Shown here in pieces: positions 52,940 through 61,261 of a stretch of DNA of 64,000 nt; positions within the stretch are counted from its first letter, which is position 1, and each line of letters begins with the position of its first letter. The position numbers and the translations under genes are program-made. The stretch covers positions 206,108 to 270,107 of the forward strand of contig WGNL01000023.1 of assembly GCA_016124585.1 (NCBI GenBank). The letters run 5' to 3'. Origin of the DNA: Bacteroidota bacterium (GTDB lineage: Bacteria; Bacteroidota; Bacteroidia; Chitinophagales; Saprospiraceae). The notes under the pieces are model-generated. The model worked only from the letters and a program-made list of their open reading frames with translations, searched no databases and was not told the origin of the DNA.

Positions 52940-54251
52940 CTTTTACAGTTTCAAAACTGGCAAGCGAACCTGGGTCTGCAACAGCTGCCGCTTTTTGCTT
53001 GCGAAGCTGTACTGCTTTGTTTACGAAGTAAAATTGGACCACAACAATAACCATTGCGCCAGCGACTACAACACCGAGGGTAGGGTAGTGCTCAATAAAT
53101 CCAGTATCTGTTTTATCCACAATCATACCTGCCAACGCCGTAGCCAAGCCACCAGCGAACTGTGCCACAGACGAATTGATACCCATAAAAGCGCCACGGT
53201 CGGCTGGGTCTGGAATTGCCGTGGTCAGGGCAGAGGCAGAAATAATACGGGACGTTACACCGATAAAAAGAATCACATTCACCACAATGAGCAACCAAAG
53301 TGGGGTAGGGCCAAAATTGGTGTAAATCAATACCATGATAATCGTAAGCAGTGACCCACCAGCAAAAACCTTATAAGAACCCGTCAAGTCCGCCAGCTTG
53401 CCAATCAGTGGCCCGGCTGCCATAGAAAACAGGCCCGTGACGAAGTAAATGATAGGTAATTGTTTTAGCGTAATGCCCAAGTTCCCTACGGCGAATGCCG
53501 CTCCAAAAGGCATAAGCATGAAACCCCCAGTAGCCAGTAGGGTAGTGGCGACGAAAACTTGGAGATAACGTTTATCCGATACCGTTTTAACCATGTGGCT
53601 AAATGCTGAAGTTTTCTTTTGCAAGGATAAATGCGCATCAACGGGCTTCATGTTCACCGAAATTGCCACCAAAATTAGAATGGCAAGGCCGACTATCAAC
53701 AAGAATGGTGAATGCCAGCCAAGTTTTTCAGCCAAAAAAAGGCCAATGGGTAGCCCAAGTATCTGACTGGCAGAAAAGGCCATCTGTACGAATCCCATCA
53801 CCCGGCCGCGGACTTGGAACGGGAACAAATCGGTGATGATGGCTGCCCCAACAGAACCAATGACCCCACCGAATATACCCGTTACGATGCGGGCTCCAAG
53901 CAGGAAATGGTAGCTCGGTGCAATGCCGCAGAGCAGGGTTCCGATGATGAAGCCGGTGTAAAAGAATAGGAGCATTTTCTTTCTATCGAATCGGTCGGCG
54001 AAGCCGGAAGCCAGTAGCCCCGATGCCCCTGCACTGAATGCGTAAGCTGAAACAGCCCAGCCAAATTGCTGGGTACTGATGTCCATTTCATCAAGGAGAA
54101 TGGCGCTAAGTGGGCTCATCACCATGAAGTCGAGCACGATGGTGAACTGGGTGACAGCAAGGATGAAAATGACGAATTTTTCGTACGGTGAGAAGGTACG
54201 CTGAATTGGGTTGGCCACGTTGGATGATTTTAATAAAAAAATGCCGCCCAC
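52926..54251 (-). CDS. MFS transporter
   Basis: 441 residues with about twelve membrane segments. The conserved MFS loop 2-3 motif A is present as GFADRFDRKKML near 82-93, and the drug-efflux-like motif C area reads GARIVTGIFGGVIGSVGAA. Cytosolic central loop 210-245. It is of the drug-efflux or sugar-efflux branch of the family; substrate is unknown. Its 3' end coincides with octad array k, so it lies at the edge of the plasmid-derived zone. It is not close to any regulator. Confidence 0.93.
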   Translation of the reverse strand: MGGIFLLKSSNVANPIQRTFSPYEKFVIFILAVTQFTIVLDFMVMSPLSAILLDEMDISTQQFGWAVSAYAFSAGASGLLASGFADRFDRKKMLLFFYTGFIIGTLLCGIAPSYHFLLGARIVTGIFGGVIGSVGAAIITDLFPFQVRGRVMGFVQMAFSASQILGLPIGLFLAEKLGWHSPFLLIVGLAILILVAISVNMKPVDAHLSLQKKTSAFSHMVKTVSDKRYLQVFVATTLLATGGFMLMPFGAAFAVGNLGITLKQLPIIYFVTGLFSMAAGPLIGKLADLTGSYKVFAGGSLLTIIMVLIYTNFGPTPLWLLIVVNVILFIGVTSRIISASALTTAIPDPADRGAFMGINSSVAQFAGGLATALAGMIVDKTDTGFIEHYPTLGVVVAGAMVIVVVQFYFVNKAVQLRKQKAAAVADPGSLASFETVKELTK

Positions 54252-54317
54252 TTTCTTTTTGGGCGACAGATTCTGTAAAGCGAATAAAGTTGGATTTAGT
54301 TCGGTGAGTCGTGTGAT

Positions 54318-56726
54318 TTAAAACTCGACCATCATCCCCACACTCGGTAATGGAGTTCCATCATCAAAAATAATGGGTTTGAGTTTGTACCGCTGCTCCG
54401 AAGCAGGTGCATCAGGGTTTTCAATTATGCCACCGCCGATGGGTTTGTTGTTTTCATCCAGTGGCCTGTCAAGTATTAAACCAGATATAGCAACTGAACT
54501 GCCTGTTAAGTTTTGTATGTCAAAATAGAGGTTGAGACTCCAGCGGTCGAAGAACCATTTTTTGTCAATGCGCAAGTCGATGGTGTTGCTTGACTCATTG
54601 CGCAGGGTGTTCAGGCGGGAATAATCTGGGAGGCCGGATAAGCGCACGTCCCAATTTGATACCAATGCCGAAGCATCGGCAAAGGGAGTAGACGGAAGCC
54701 CACTTTGGTAGCGCCATTTGACGCCAACTTCCCAGTTTTTCCCAAATTTTTTTCCAACAACCAGGTTCAAAATATGGCGCGCATCCCACGATGAAGGCAC
54801 GTATCTGTAATTTTTATCCTCAAACTCACTCTTTCCCAATGTGTAGCTGGCAATGCCATAAAAACCTTTAAAAAGCCTTTGTTGAATCAAAAACTCTATC
54901 CCATAGGAACGACCAGCACTGCGCGAGACAGCAGGTTCGTTGCCGATGATTCCATAATCTCCGCCAAGATTGGCCAATGAAATGCTATCTCGCAGTAGGA
55001 AAGGGTAATCGGCGTATTTTTTATAATAGCCTTCTATGGATATTTTTCCGTTAGTTTTGGTAGTGTAGGCAAAACCGACCACAGCATGGTCAGCACGTAT
55101 GTAGCTTATTTTATTTTGTTTGTTAACCAATACGCCATCTTCCTTGTACCCAAGTACCGTGTAAGGCGGCAACTGATAATAACGCCCCGTATTAGCATTG
55201 AATGAAAACTGCTTCGTAATGGAATAGGAAAGAGAAAACCTCGGTGAAAACTGATCGAGAGGATTGCTCATCTTGTCGGAATAGGAATTGGCATCCAAGC
55301 GTGCACCCAGCGAAAGCATGAGGCGGTCGCCAAAAAAACCGTGACTCACTTGCCCAAACCCGTTGTATTTACTCATGTCAAAGGCTGCATTGTAGTCCAC
55401 AGTTTGTGCTCCAGCACTGGTGAAAATGCGATTGAAAGTGCGGTTATTGTATTGTACAAATTCGTAGCCAATGCCATAATTTATTTTCCAGTCTCCATAT
55501 CGGCTAGTGTTTTCGATGCGTAGTTTGTTCTCAATTTCCTGCGATTTATATCGAAGTATGAGGTTTTCTTCACTGCTTTTGTCATTATTAAAATATTTAT
55601 AAGATTCATTGTTGAGCTTGTTTCGACTGACCACAAAAGTCCAGTAACCTTGGTCGGCGTAATGCTTATAAACCAAGCCATTTGTATAGTTCCATTGTGA
55701 ATTGTAAGGAACGCCGTCAAGTATGAACTGGTCTTCTTCCGTGTCATTGGCTTTAAGGTTCAGTGTGAAATCGTCAATAGCGCCAAGGCCCACGAAATAG
55801 AGCTCATTTTTCTGATTAAACTTATGCTTCACTTTCAACTGAGCATCATTGTAGGTAGGTAAAAACGGAAGCTTAAGCATTTTTGTCAGCAACTGCAAGT
55901 AGGAGCGGCGGGCCGAAAACAAGAAAGTCGTTTTATCACCAATAGGCCCTTCGAGAGTCATGCCAGCGTCGGTAGCTCCAAGCAAGAAAGATGCCCCAAT
56001 TTTGTCACTGCGGCCGTCTGGCTGACGGAAATTAAAGGCAGAACTGAGTGTATTGCCTCGGTTGGCAGGGAAGGCACCACTGTAAAAATCCACTTCGCTG
56101 ATGAAATTGACGTTAATCATACCGACTGGCCCACCACTACTGCCTTGCGTAGCAAAATGGTTGATATTGGGAACTTCCACATCGTCAAGGAAAAATCTGT
56201 TTTCATTAGGTGCGCCACCACGGATGATAAGGTCGTTGCGGAAGCTGGAAGTGCTCGTGACACCGGGTAAAGTTTGCACCACCTTTGAAATATCGCGGTT
56301 GGCGCCAGGGTTGCGCTGAATCTCCGCCACGCCAATTGTACGTAAGCTGAGGGGGCTTTCTTCAGGTTTTTTGAACGGCGATGCCTTCACCACCACTTCC
56401 TGCAAATCAGCGCTTTGTTCTTCCAGTTTGAAATTTACTACGGCTGGTTTGGCATTCGTAACTTGAATCTCAGACTGAGTCAAGTCCTTGAACCCAACAC
56501 AGCTTACTTGCACATTGTAAAGACCTGGAGCAAGGCCCGTGATTTCGTATTTTCCGTTTTCATCAGTTGTGGTGCCAGCATCTGTGCCCATTGCCACAAC
56601 GTTAACGTAGATGACAGGCTCGTTTGTGATGGCGTTCGTAATTGTGCCCCTTATGCTGCCCGTTTGGGCAAAAAGCGGGATCAGGGTCAGCAGGCTGACC
56701 AGTGAGGTGAACAGCGTTTTTTTCAT
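54318..56726 (-). CDS. TonB-dependent receptor with carboxypeptidase-regulatory N terminus
   Basis: 802 residues. Signal peptide MKKTLFTSLVSLLTLIPLFAQ. Residues 22-105 are a carboxypeptidase-regulatory-like domain (GSIRGTITNAITNEPVIYVN... GLAPGLYNVQVSCVGF). Residues about 115-235 are the plug, with SLRTIGVAEIQRNPGANRDI... GVTSTSSFRNDLIIRGG. The remainder is a beta-barrel. It is outer-membrane and imports a siderophore, metal complex or other large ligand. No SusD partner is adjacent, so it is not a classic SusCD pair. A small HMA-like protein gene lies 79 bp upstream on the same strand, with a divergent MarR-type gene beyond. Confidence 0.93.
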   Translation of the reverse strand: MKKTLFTSLVSLLTLIPLFAQTGSIRGTITNAITNEPVIYVNVVAMGTDAGTTTDENGKYEITGLAPGLYNVQVSCVGFKDLTQSEIQVTNAKPAVVNFKLEEQSADLQEVVVKASPFKKPEESPLSLRTIGVAEIQRNPGANRDISKVVQTLPGVTSTSSFRNDLIIRGGAPNENRFFLDDVEVPNINHFATQGSSGGPVGMINVNFISEVDFYSGAFPANRGNTLSSAFNFRQPDGRSDKIGASFLLGATDAGMTLEGPIGDKTTFLFSARRSYLQLLTKMLKLPFLPTYNDAQLKVKHKFNQKNELYFVGLGAIDDFTLNLKANDTEEDQFILDGVPYNSQWNYTNGLVYKHYADQGYWTFVVSRNKLNNESYKYFNNDKSSEENLILRYKSQEIENKLRIENTSRYGDWKINYGIGYEFVQYNNRTFNRIFTSAGAQTVDYNAAFDMSKYNGFGQVSHGFFGDRLMLSLGARLDANSYSDKMSNPLDQFSPRFSLSYSITKQFSFNANTGRYYQLPPYTVLGYKEDGVLVNKQNKISYIRADHAVVGFAYTTKTNGKISIEGYYKKYADYPFLLRDSISLANLGGDYGIIGNEPAVSRSAGRSYGIEFLIQQRLFKGFYGIASYTLGKSEFEDKNYRYVPSSWDARHILNLVVGKKFGKNWEVGVKWRYQSGLPSTPFADASALVSNWDVRLSGLPDYSRLNTLRNESSNTIDLRIDKKWFFDRWSLNLYFDIQNLTGSSVAISGLILDRPLDENNKPIGGGIIENPDAPASEQRYKLKPIIFDDGTPLPSVGMMVEF

Positions 56727-56805
56727 AAAAAAGTTTGTATAAAAAGAGCCGCCTAGGATCGCGGCCTTGTCGGGTGATAAAAAATTTAAATCAATTGGTA
56801 TAAAC

Positions 56806-57057
56806 TCAATCCTCCAATTCTACGATGTTTAAGCCCCAGTCCTCCACAATCTTCACCAAAAACTTGCTTTGGAGGCACTCGCCGCATACTCTAAGCACTT
56901 TGTCGCAATCCTCCAGATCAACTGAGCAGCGCTGTACTCCTGGCACAGACGACAATGCCGTGCAAAGTGCCCTTGCCTCAGGCGAGGTGTGGATATTCGT
57001 TTTGAAAACAAGCACTTCAGGCTTGTGAATGTTGGTGGAAGTTTGTTTTGAAAACAT
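56806..57057 (-). CDS. HMA-like small protein lacking the usual metal loop, 83 aa
   Basis: The beta-alpha-beta pattern VLVFKTNIHTSPEARALCTALSSVPGVQRCSVDLEDCDKVLRV matches heavy-metal-associated (HMA) domains of Bacteroidota. However, the usual C-x-x-C of loop 1 is replaced by HTSPEA. A different C-x-x-C (CGEC, 58-61) is near the end of the fold, so any metal or redox role would use an unusual site. It probably shares an operon with the TonB receptor (79 bp downstream). Its 5' side faces a MarR gene with palindromes between them. I infer a metal-handling role; the substituted loop makes this uncertain. Confidence 0.7.
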   Translation of the reverse strand: MFSKQTSTNIHKPEVLVFKTNIHTSPEARALCTALSSVPGVQRCSVDLEDCDKVLRVCGECLQSKFLVKIVEDWGLNIVELED

Positions 57058-57211
57058 CGAAATCGAATTAAGTGGTGCAAATCTAAGACGGATTTGATAT
57101 AAAAATCAAATTTTCGATGTAATTATTTTAATTTTGCATCGAATCCGTAATAACTTGTTTAGAGAAGTTAAACTGCATGACGATTTAGCACCCAGCATTA
57201 CTTTAAATGAC
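57058..57211. promoter_or_regulatory. Divergent control region, HMA-like/TonB versus MarR
   Basis: Two inverted repeats are visible: GATTTGAT (57091) with ATCAAATT (57105), and TTCGATG (57113-57119) with CATCGAA (57137-57143). Both could be MarR operators. The MarR gene and the HMA-like gene start on either side. Confidence 0.5.
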
Positions 57212-57856
57212 ATGAATAAAACTGTAGAATTGGTCAACGAATGGGGAAATTTCGAGGAAACCCACCCCAATACGAGCATCGAGGATTTTTGCCGGTACTA
57301 CCTCACCAAGCAACGTGACAGCCGCGATACAGGCACTACTTTTCATGGGCAAGGCATTCCGCCCACGCCAAAATCATTTCTCATCAAACTCTTGGGTTAC
57401 ATCGTGCGCTTGTTCGAGACCTATATGAAAAGTGCTATCAGCGATATTCCAGACATTCGTCAACCTGAAGATTTCTACTTCCTGAATGCCATATTCAACC
57501 GTGGCGAATGTCGAAAATCGGATGTCATCAACGGTTTTTTACTCGGAATGAGCACTGGTATTGACGTACTGAACCGCCTGCTTGCCAACGGCCTCATTGC
57601 CGAGCGCAGCGACCCCGAAGACAAGCGTGCGAAGCTTGTCAGCATCACATCGAAAGGCAAGGAAGTGTTGTACCAATGCTACGGCCGTGCGCAAAGGACG
57701 GCAGAGTTCCTTTTCGCCGACATCAGCGATGACGATGCGAAACTGATCACGCAATTGGTCAAAAACGTCGAGCAAAAGCATACGCCACTGGTGTTTGAAT
57801 TGAAAGACAAATCGTTGGAAGAACTGCATGAATTGGTAATGGGTAAAAAACTATAG
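57212..57856 (+). CDS. MarR-family transcriptional regulator
   Basis: 214 residues from ATG 57212 (the upstream ATG at 57134 lies in the inverted repeat region). The winged helix is visible: LNAIFNRGECRKSDVINGFLLGMSTGIDVLNRLLANGLIAERSDPEDKRAKLVSITSKGKEVL, with the wing and the D-x-R-A-K-L turn. The N terminus is a long helical part for dimerisation. Probably represses or activates its divergent neighbours, the HMA-like protein and TonB receptor. Confidence 0.9.
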   Translation: MNKTVELVNEWGNFEETHPNTSIEDFCRYYLTKQRDSRDTGTTFHGQGIPPTPKSFLIKLLGYIVRLFETYMKSAISDIPDIRQPEDFYFLNAIFNRGECRKSDVINGFLLGMSTGIDVLNRLLANGLIAERSDPEDKRAKLVSITSKGKEVLYQCYGRAQRTAEFLFADISDDDAKLITQLVKNVEQKHTPLVFELKDKSLEELHELVMGKKL

Positions 57857-57935
57857 CTGCCCTCAATCCCATTGAAAGAATAGAATCGGCGGCACGGTGG
57901 CCGCCAATCCATTTTACAGTCGGGTATTCTAATCC

Positions 57936-58433
57936 TTAAAAACTTTGTTCGTCGGCGCTTGGCCCGTAGCTGCCGGGGATAGGGATATTCAACAAACGGA
58001 GGTACACACCCAACTGCGCCCTGTGGTGGATGATCTGGCTGATGGCCATGCGCACCACGCCCCAGCGGTCAGCATCCCAGAGGATATTTTCCCCATGGCG
58101 AAGTGTCCATCGCTCGCCGAGCTTGTCGGTATTTTCTTCAGTCAAGTAAGTTTTGGCCTCTGCCAAATTTTTTTCGAAAATGGCCAAAAGCTCATCGGCA
58201 TTGTTGGCTGGTGTGGGAGTGTAAGGCACAGTAGCGAAGTCCAAACCATCCTTGGTGAAGGCGGATACTATCCAGCCTGGCAGTTCAGCAATATGGACAG
58301 CGAGGTTGCGCATGAGCATGCTTTTGGTGTGAGGTGCCCAATCCATTTTGTCAGTGGGAACGAGCGCCAGCATTTTGCGGGTTGCAATGGTCTCTTCTTC
58401 TAACTCTCTGATAAACAACGAAATAATAGTCAT
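57936..58433 (-). CDS. DinB-like (DUF664-type) protein
   Basis: 165 residues of the four-helix DinB/YfiT fold: an N-terminal helix with EEETIATRKML, the first metal His in NLAVHIAELPGW near 47-58, and the late pair in SQIIHHRAQLGVYLRLL near 134-150. These three His form the usual metal site. Members may be thiol- or metal-dependent hydrolases or thiol transferases, often of unknown substrate. The gene is preceded by a palindrome identical in half sites to one upstream of the WYL regulator gene, so it is probably that regulator's target. Confidence 0.88.
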   Translation of the reverse strand: MTIISLFIRELEEETIATRKMLALVPTDKMDWAPHTKSMLMRNLAVHIAELPGWIVSAFTKDGLDFATVPYTPTPANNADELLAIFEKNLAEAKTYLTEENTDKLGERWTLRHGENILWDADRWGVVRMAISQIIHHRAQLGVYLRLLNIPIPGSYGPSADEQSF

Positions 58434-58479
58434 GATGATTTAAGTTTTGATGAATAATGAGACAAAGATGGCAGCAGCG

Positions 58480-58499
58480 ACTGACAACTGTATGTCAGT
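58480..58499. promoter_or_regulatory. Operator candidate upstream of DinB: ACTGACA-N6-TGTCAGT
   Basis: Perfect 7-bp inverted half sites with a 6-base spacer, 47 bases before the DinB ATG. The same half sites and spacing are at 61148-61167 before the WYL regulator gene. Confidence 0.7.
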
Positions 58500-58532
58500 G
58501 GTTTTTACTATTTTAAAAATTTTGTTTAAAAT

Positions 58533-58967
58533 TTATTTTTTCTCAATAACGGCCTTCATCGCCTCCAACCATTCTTTCATGTCTTTTGCCAAATCTCTGT
58601 TCATTTTACCTTTGAAAAGTCGAACCAACCACCCTTCCATGCTCTCTTCGACACTGATAAATGTGCTGCCAGCCTGTTCTGTCAAGTACCAATTATGGAT
58701 TGCAGTAGCACCAATAGCGGAACCGCTCCAGCCAAAGGCAACATTTGGTGAGACTGTCTGTAACGTCGATTTTATCTTCATGCCGTTAATGGCCCATGTG
58801 AAACAACTGCCCACCGTTAGAGGGCTTTCAAGTTTTGCAGCCGAGATTTTCGGATGCCAATTTGGCCAATTGTCGATGTCTGTGAGTACGGCCCATACCA
58901 GCGCCGGACTTGCTTGAATGATGATATTTGCGGACTGGACAACAGGGGCAGCTTTATTGATTTTCAT
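58533..58967 (-). CDS. SRPBCC/START-like ligand-binding protein
   Basis: 144 residues from ATG 58967. Pattern is the polyketide-cyclase/SRPBCC fold: ANIIIQASPALVWAVLTDIDNWPNWHPKISAAKLESP, beta strands through the middle (GSCFTWAINGMKIKS, AFGWSGSAIGATAIHNWYL), and a C-terminal helix (FKGKMNRDLAKDMKEWLEAMKAVIEK). Such proteins bind hydrophobic ligands or catalyse cyclisation; no catalytic residues are obvious. Function is unknown. It is a separate gene with a weak palindrome (TCATTC-N6-GAATGA at 59040-59057) upstream. Confidence 0.87.
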   Translation of the reverse strand: MKINKAAPVVQSANIIIQASPALVWAVLTDIDNWPNWHPKISAAKLESPLTVGSCFTWAINGMKIKSTLQTVSPNVAFGWSGSAIGATAIHNWYLTEQAGSTFISVEESMEGWLVRLFKGKMNRDLAKDMKEWLEAMKAVIEKK

Positions 58968-59039
58968 AAAATTTGATTTTGTGGCTTTGCCAATTTCTGG
59001 CAAGATGCCGTGATGAAGGATGGAACTTGATGGTACATG

Positions 59040-59057
59040 TCATTCGAAATAGAATGA
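59040..59057. promoter_or_regulatory. Palindrome upstream of the SRPBCC gene
   Basis: TCATTC-N6-GAATGA, 73 bases before the SRPBCC ATG. The half sites differ from the ACTGACA type, so a different regulator would bind. Confidence 0.35.
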
Positions 59058-59102
59058 TGTTGCAAAGTTTCATCTTGCCCATTCCAATACACTTGACATA
59101 AA

Positions 59103-59687
59103 TCAAGAAATCAACCGCTGTTGTTTTTTTCGGATTCTACTGAAGGTTTCGGCTGTCATGCCGAGCATGGAGGCGAGGTACTGTAGAGGTACTTGGTTGA
59201 ATAGTTCAGGATTTTGAGAGAAAAACAGGGTGTAGCGCTCCTCGCTGGATAGTGAAAGGTGGGCGGCAACCCGGTCTTCGAGTACGGCAAAACACTTGGC
59301 AATGAAGCGTTTCTCCAGTTCCAGCCACTTTGGCACGACCTGTCCGATGCGCTGATAGTTGTCTTTCGTAATGACGAGCAACTCGCAGTCCGTGAGTGCT
59401 TGAAGGTTCCAACGGGAAGGCTGTTGGAATAAAAAACTGGCAATATCTACCACGAAATAACCCGGCGTGGCAATCCATTTCGTTACTTCCCTCCCTTTGT
59501 GATCAATGAAATATTCGCGGATGATACCAGATTGGAGGAAGCCCATCGAGTCGGCAAACTGTTCGGTTTTCAAAAAGAAGCCCTCTTTTTTGAGTTGCTT
59601 TTTCTGAAAGAAAGAACCAATTTCCTCCACTGTTGCTGGGGGAATGCCTAGCCAGTTTTGGAGGGTATTTTTGAATTCGTTTTGCAT
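59103..59687 (-). CDS. Crp/Fnr-family transcriptional regulator
   Basis: 194 residues. N-terminal cyclic-nucleotide-binding-like beta roll (FFLKTEQFADSMGFLQSGIIREYFIDHKGREVTKWIATPGYFVVDIASF), a connecting helix (KRFIAKCFAVLEDRVAAHLSLS) and a C-terminal HTH tail (LQYLASMLGMTAETFSRIRKKQ). No conserved phosphate-binding arginine is clear, so it probably senses something other than cAMP, or nothing. The HTH is followed by a very short tail. It precedes the TMEM175 gene on the same strand; a common operon is possible but not shown. Confidence 0.9.
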   Translation of the reverse strand: MQNEFKNTLQNWLGIPPATVEEIGSFFQKKQLKKEGFFLKTEQFADSMGFLQSGIIREYFIDHKGREVTKWIATPGYFVVDIASFLFQQPSRWNLQALTDCELLVITKDNYQRIGQVVPKWLELEKRFIAKCFAVLEDRVAAHLSLSSEERYTLFFSQNPELFNQVPLQYLASMLGMTAETFSRIRKKQQRLIS

Positions 59688-59729
59688 TTTGATGGGGTAG
59701 TGAATTTTATGAAAAAATGCGCAATCTGC

Positions 59730-60308
59730 TTAAGCTTTCAGTGCACGCTCGATGTTCCGCTCCGGCACAATCCACGCGATTGCAACAGCAAAAAACAAAA
59801 AGAAAGAAATGACTGGCTGCCAAAAGGCGATGGGAATGGCAGCAATATAGGCCACCTGAGAGATAATACCTTTCATCTTCGATTTTTCGAGTGCGTCCCT
59901 CAGTTTTGAGTCGTTTTGTTGGCTTTTCAAAATGCAGGATTGCAGAAAGTAAAAAGTCAGGGCATTGAGTTCCAGCACGATGGCATATACCACCACGGCA
60001 TTTGTTTCGAAATGGTTTTCACCCATCCAAGCTGAGGCAAATGGCACAAGCGAGAGGCAAAACAGCAGTGCCATGTTCGCCCAAATGATGCCGGGGTTTA
60101 CCCGATGGACAGTGTGAAGCAGGTGGTGGTGGTTGCCCCAATAAATACCCACGTAAATAAAGCTGAGTACATAGCTGAAAAATACCGGCCAAAGTTTGAG
60201 CAGTTCCGCCCACTCGGTGCTATGCGGCACCTTGATTTCCAAGACCATGATGGTAATGATGATAGCGAGTACGCCATCGCTGAAGGCTTCGAGTCTGTTC
60301 TTTTCCAT
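59730..60308 (-). CDS. TMEM175-family potassium channel (DUF1211)
   Basis: 192 residues from ATG 60308 (an upstream ATG at 60326 is possible). The signature FSDGVLAIIIT lies at 9-19 in the first helix, as in TMEM175 channels, followed by five more hydrophobic segments. Prokaryotic members are about 200 residues with six helices and form tetrameric potassium channels. The HHHLLH motif in the second half of the sequence is typical of bacterial members. Membrane potential and stress responses are possible roles; the physiological role is unclear. Confidence 0.9.
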   Translation of the reverse strand: MEKNRLEAFSDGVLAIIITIMVLEIKVPHSTEWAELLKLWPVFFSYVLSFIYVGIYWGNHHHLLHTVHRVNPGIIWANMALLFCLSLVPFASAWMGENHFETNAVVVYAIVLELNALTFYFLQSCILKSQQNDSKLRDALEKSKMKGIISQVAYIAAIPIAFWQPVISFFLFFAVAIAWIVPERNIERALKA

Positions 60309-60366
60309 TCGGAGAGTTTTGGGCAAAGAAAACCGCTTTTCCGATAATTTGGTAAGATTTTGAAAA

Positions 60367-61086
60367 TCAAGCTGGGCGCGGATACTGGGCTACCAATTCA
60401 TCCAAATCTTTCAGATAATCATTTAGTGAGATGTGTTTTTGGATCCGGAACGGTTGCAGGGTCAGCGACAGTGACTGGATACGGCTCGTGCGGAAATCAC
60501 GGTACTCTTGTCGCAGGTGGCACCAGGCAATCAGGTGCCAGTTGAGGGAGTAAAAAGTGAGGCCAATGGGCTCCACCTCACGGGTGCTGGCTTCCTCCTT
60601 GTTGTTGAGATATTCAATGCGCAATATTCTTTGTTCGATGATGGCTTTTTGGATGGTTGTCAAGTAATCGGTTGATGGCAACATATGCGCGAAACCATTG
60701 GGGATGTAGTGGGCAACCTGCGACTGGATTTGTTCCAAATTCCGTCGTTGCACATGCCCCAGCACTTGTTTTATTTTTGAAATCGCTGTTCCGTAATGCG
60801 CCTGGATGGACTTGTCGGCGAAACGTATTACCAGTGGCTCAATGATTGCCAGCGCATTGGCCTCCTCCGCCGTCAGGGAGACGGGTGGCAGAAAGTACCC
60901 TCCAACGATGTAGTAGCCCTGACCAGCTTCGAAGCCCACTGGCACACCAATCTCGTTCATGGCGCGCAAGTCGCGGTACACTGTTCGCACGCTCATGTTG
61001 AAATGCTCGGCAAGCTGCTCGGCAGTCTGGTATTTTTTTGCTTGCAAATGGGCGATGATGCCCATGAGTCTGTCGGTACGGTTCAT
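60367..61086 (-). CDS. WYL-domain transcriptional regulator (YafY-like)
   Basis: 239 residues. N-terminal HTH (TDRLMGIIAHLQAKKYQTAEQLAEHFNMSVRTVYRDLRAM) followed by a WYL domain (RILRIEYLNNKEEASTREVEPIGLTFYSLNWHLIAWC) and a C-terminal extension. WYL regulators bind nucleic-acid or nucleotide-like ligands and often sit near enzymes they control. The same ACTGACA-N6-TGTCAGT palindrome stands before this gene and before the DinB gene, so I infer autoregulation and control of DinB. Confidence 0.92.
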   Translation of the reverse strand: MNRTDRLMGIIAHLQAKKYQTAEQLAEHFNMSVRTVYRDLRAMNEIGVPVGFEAGQGYYIVGGYFLPPVSLTAEEANALAIIEPLVIRFADKSIQAHYGTAISKIKQVLGHVQRRNLEQIQSQVAHYIPNGFAHMLPSTDYLTTIQKAIIEQRILRIEYLNNKEEASTREVEPIGLTFYSLNWHLIAWCHLRQEYRDFRTSRIQSLSLTLQPFRIQKHISLNDYLKDLDELVAQYPRPA

Positions 61087-61141
61087 TTTTTTGATTTATA
61101 AGATATCATCGGGTTGACCGGGTATCGGGGTAAATATCGGG

Positions 61142-61173
61142 TAGCCCACTGACATCAGACTGTCAGTGGGCTA
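61142..61173. promoter_or_regulatory. Operator candidate upstream of the WYL gene
   Basis: Perfect 13-bp arms TAGCCCACTGACA / TGTCAGTGGGCTA with a 6-base spacer. Its core ACTGACA-N6-TGTCAGT (61148-61167) is identical to that before DinB. Distance to the ATG is about 60 bases. Confidence 0.75.
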
Positions 61174-61207
61174 GTGTTTTTTCAAAAAAAATGAGGTTTA
61201 AGACATA

Positions 61208-61245
61208 AAAAAAGCCTTGTCCCATTGGCGAGACAAGGCTTTTTT
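61208..61245 (-). terminator. Intrinsic terminator after the heptad protein gene
   Basis: 14-bp stem (AAAAAAGCCTTGTC with its mirror) with a 10-base loop at 61208-61245, just after the stop at 61262. It gives a long T tract on the minus strand. Confidence 0.85.
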
Positions 61246-61261
61246 CAAAAAACAAGCAAGC

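Noticed and set aside
54318-57057. SusC/SusD-type nutrient uptake pair
   Set aside because: The receptor has no SusD gene beside it and its N-terminal plug lacks clear SusC-specific features.
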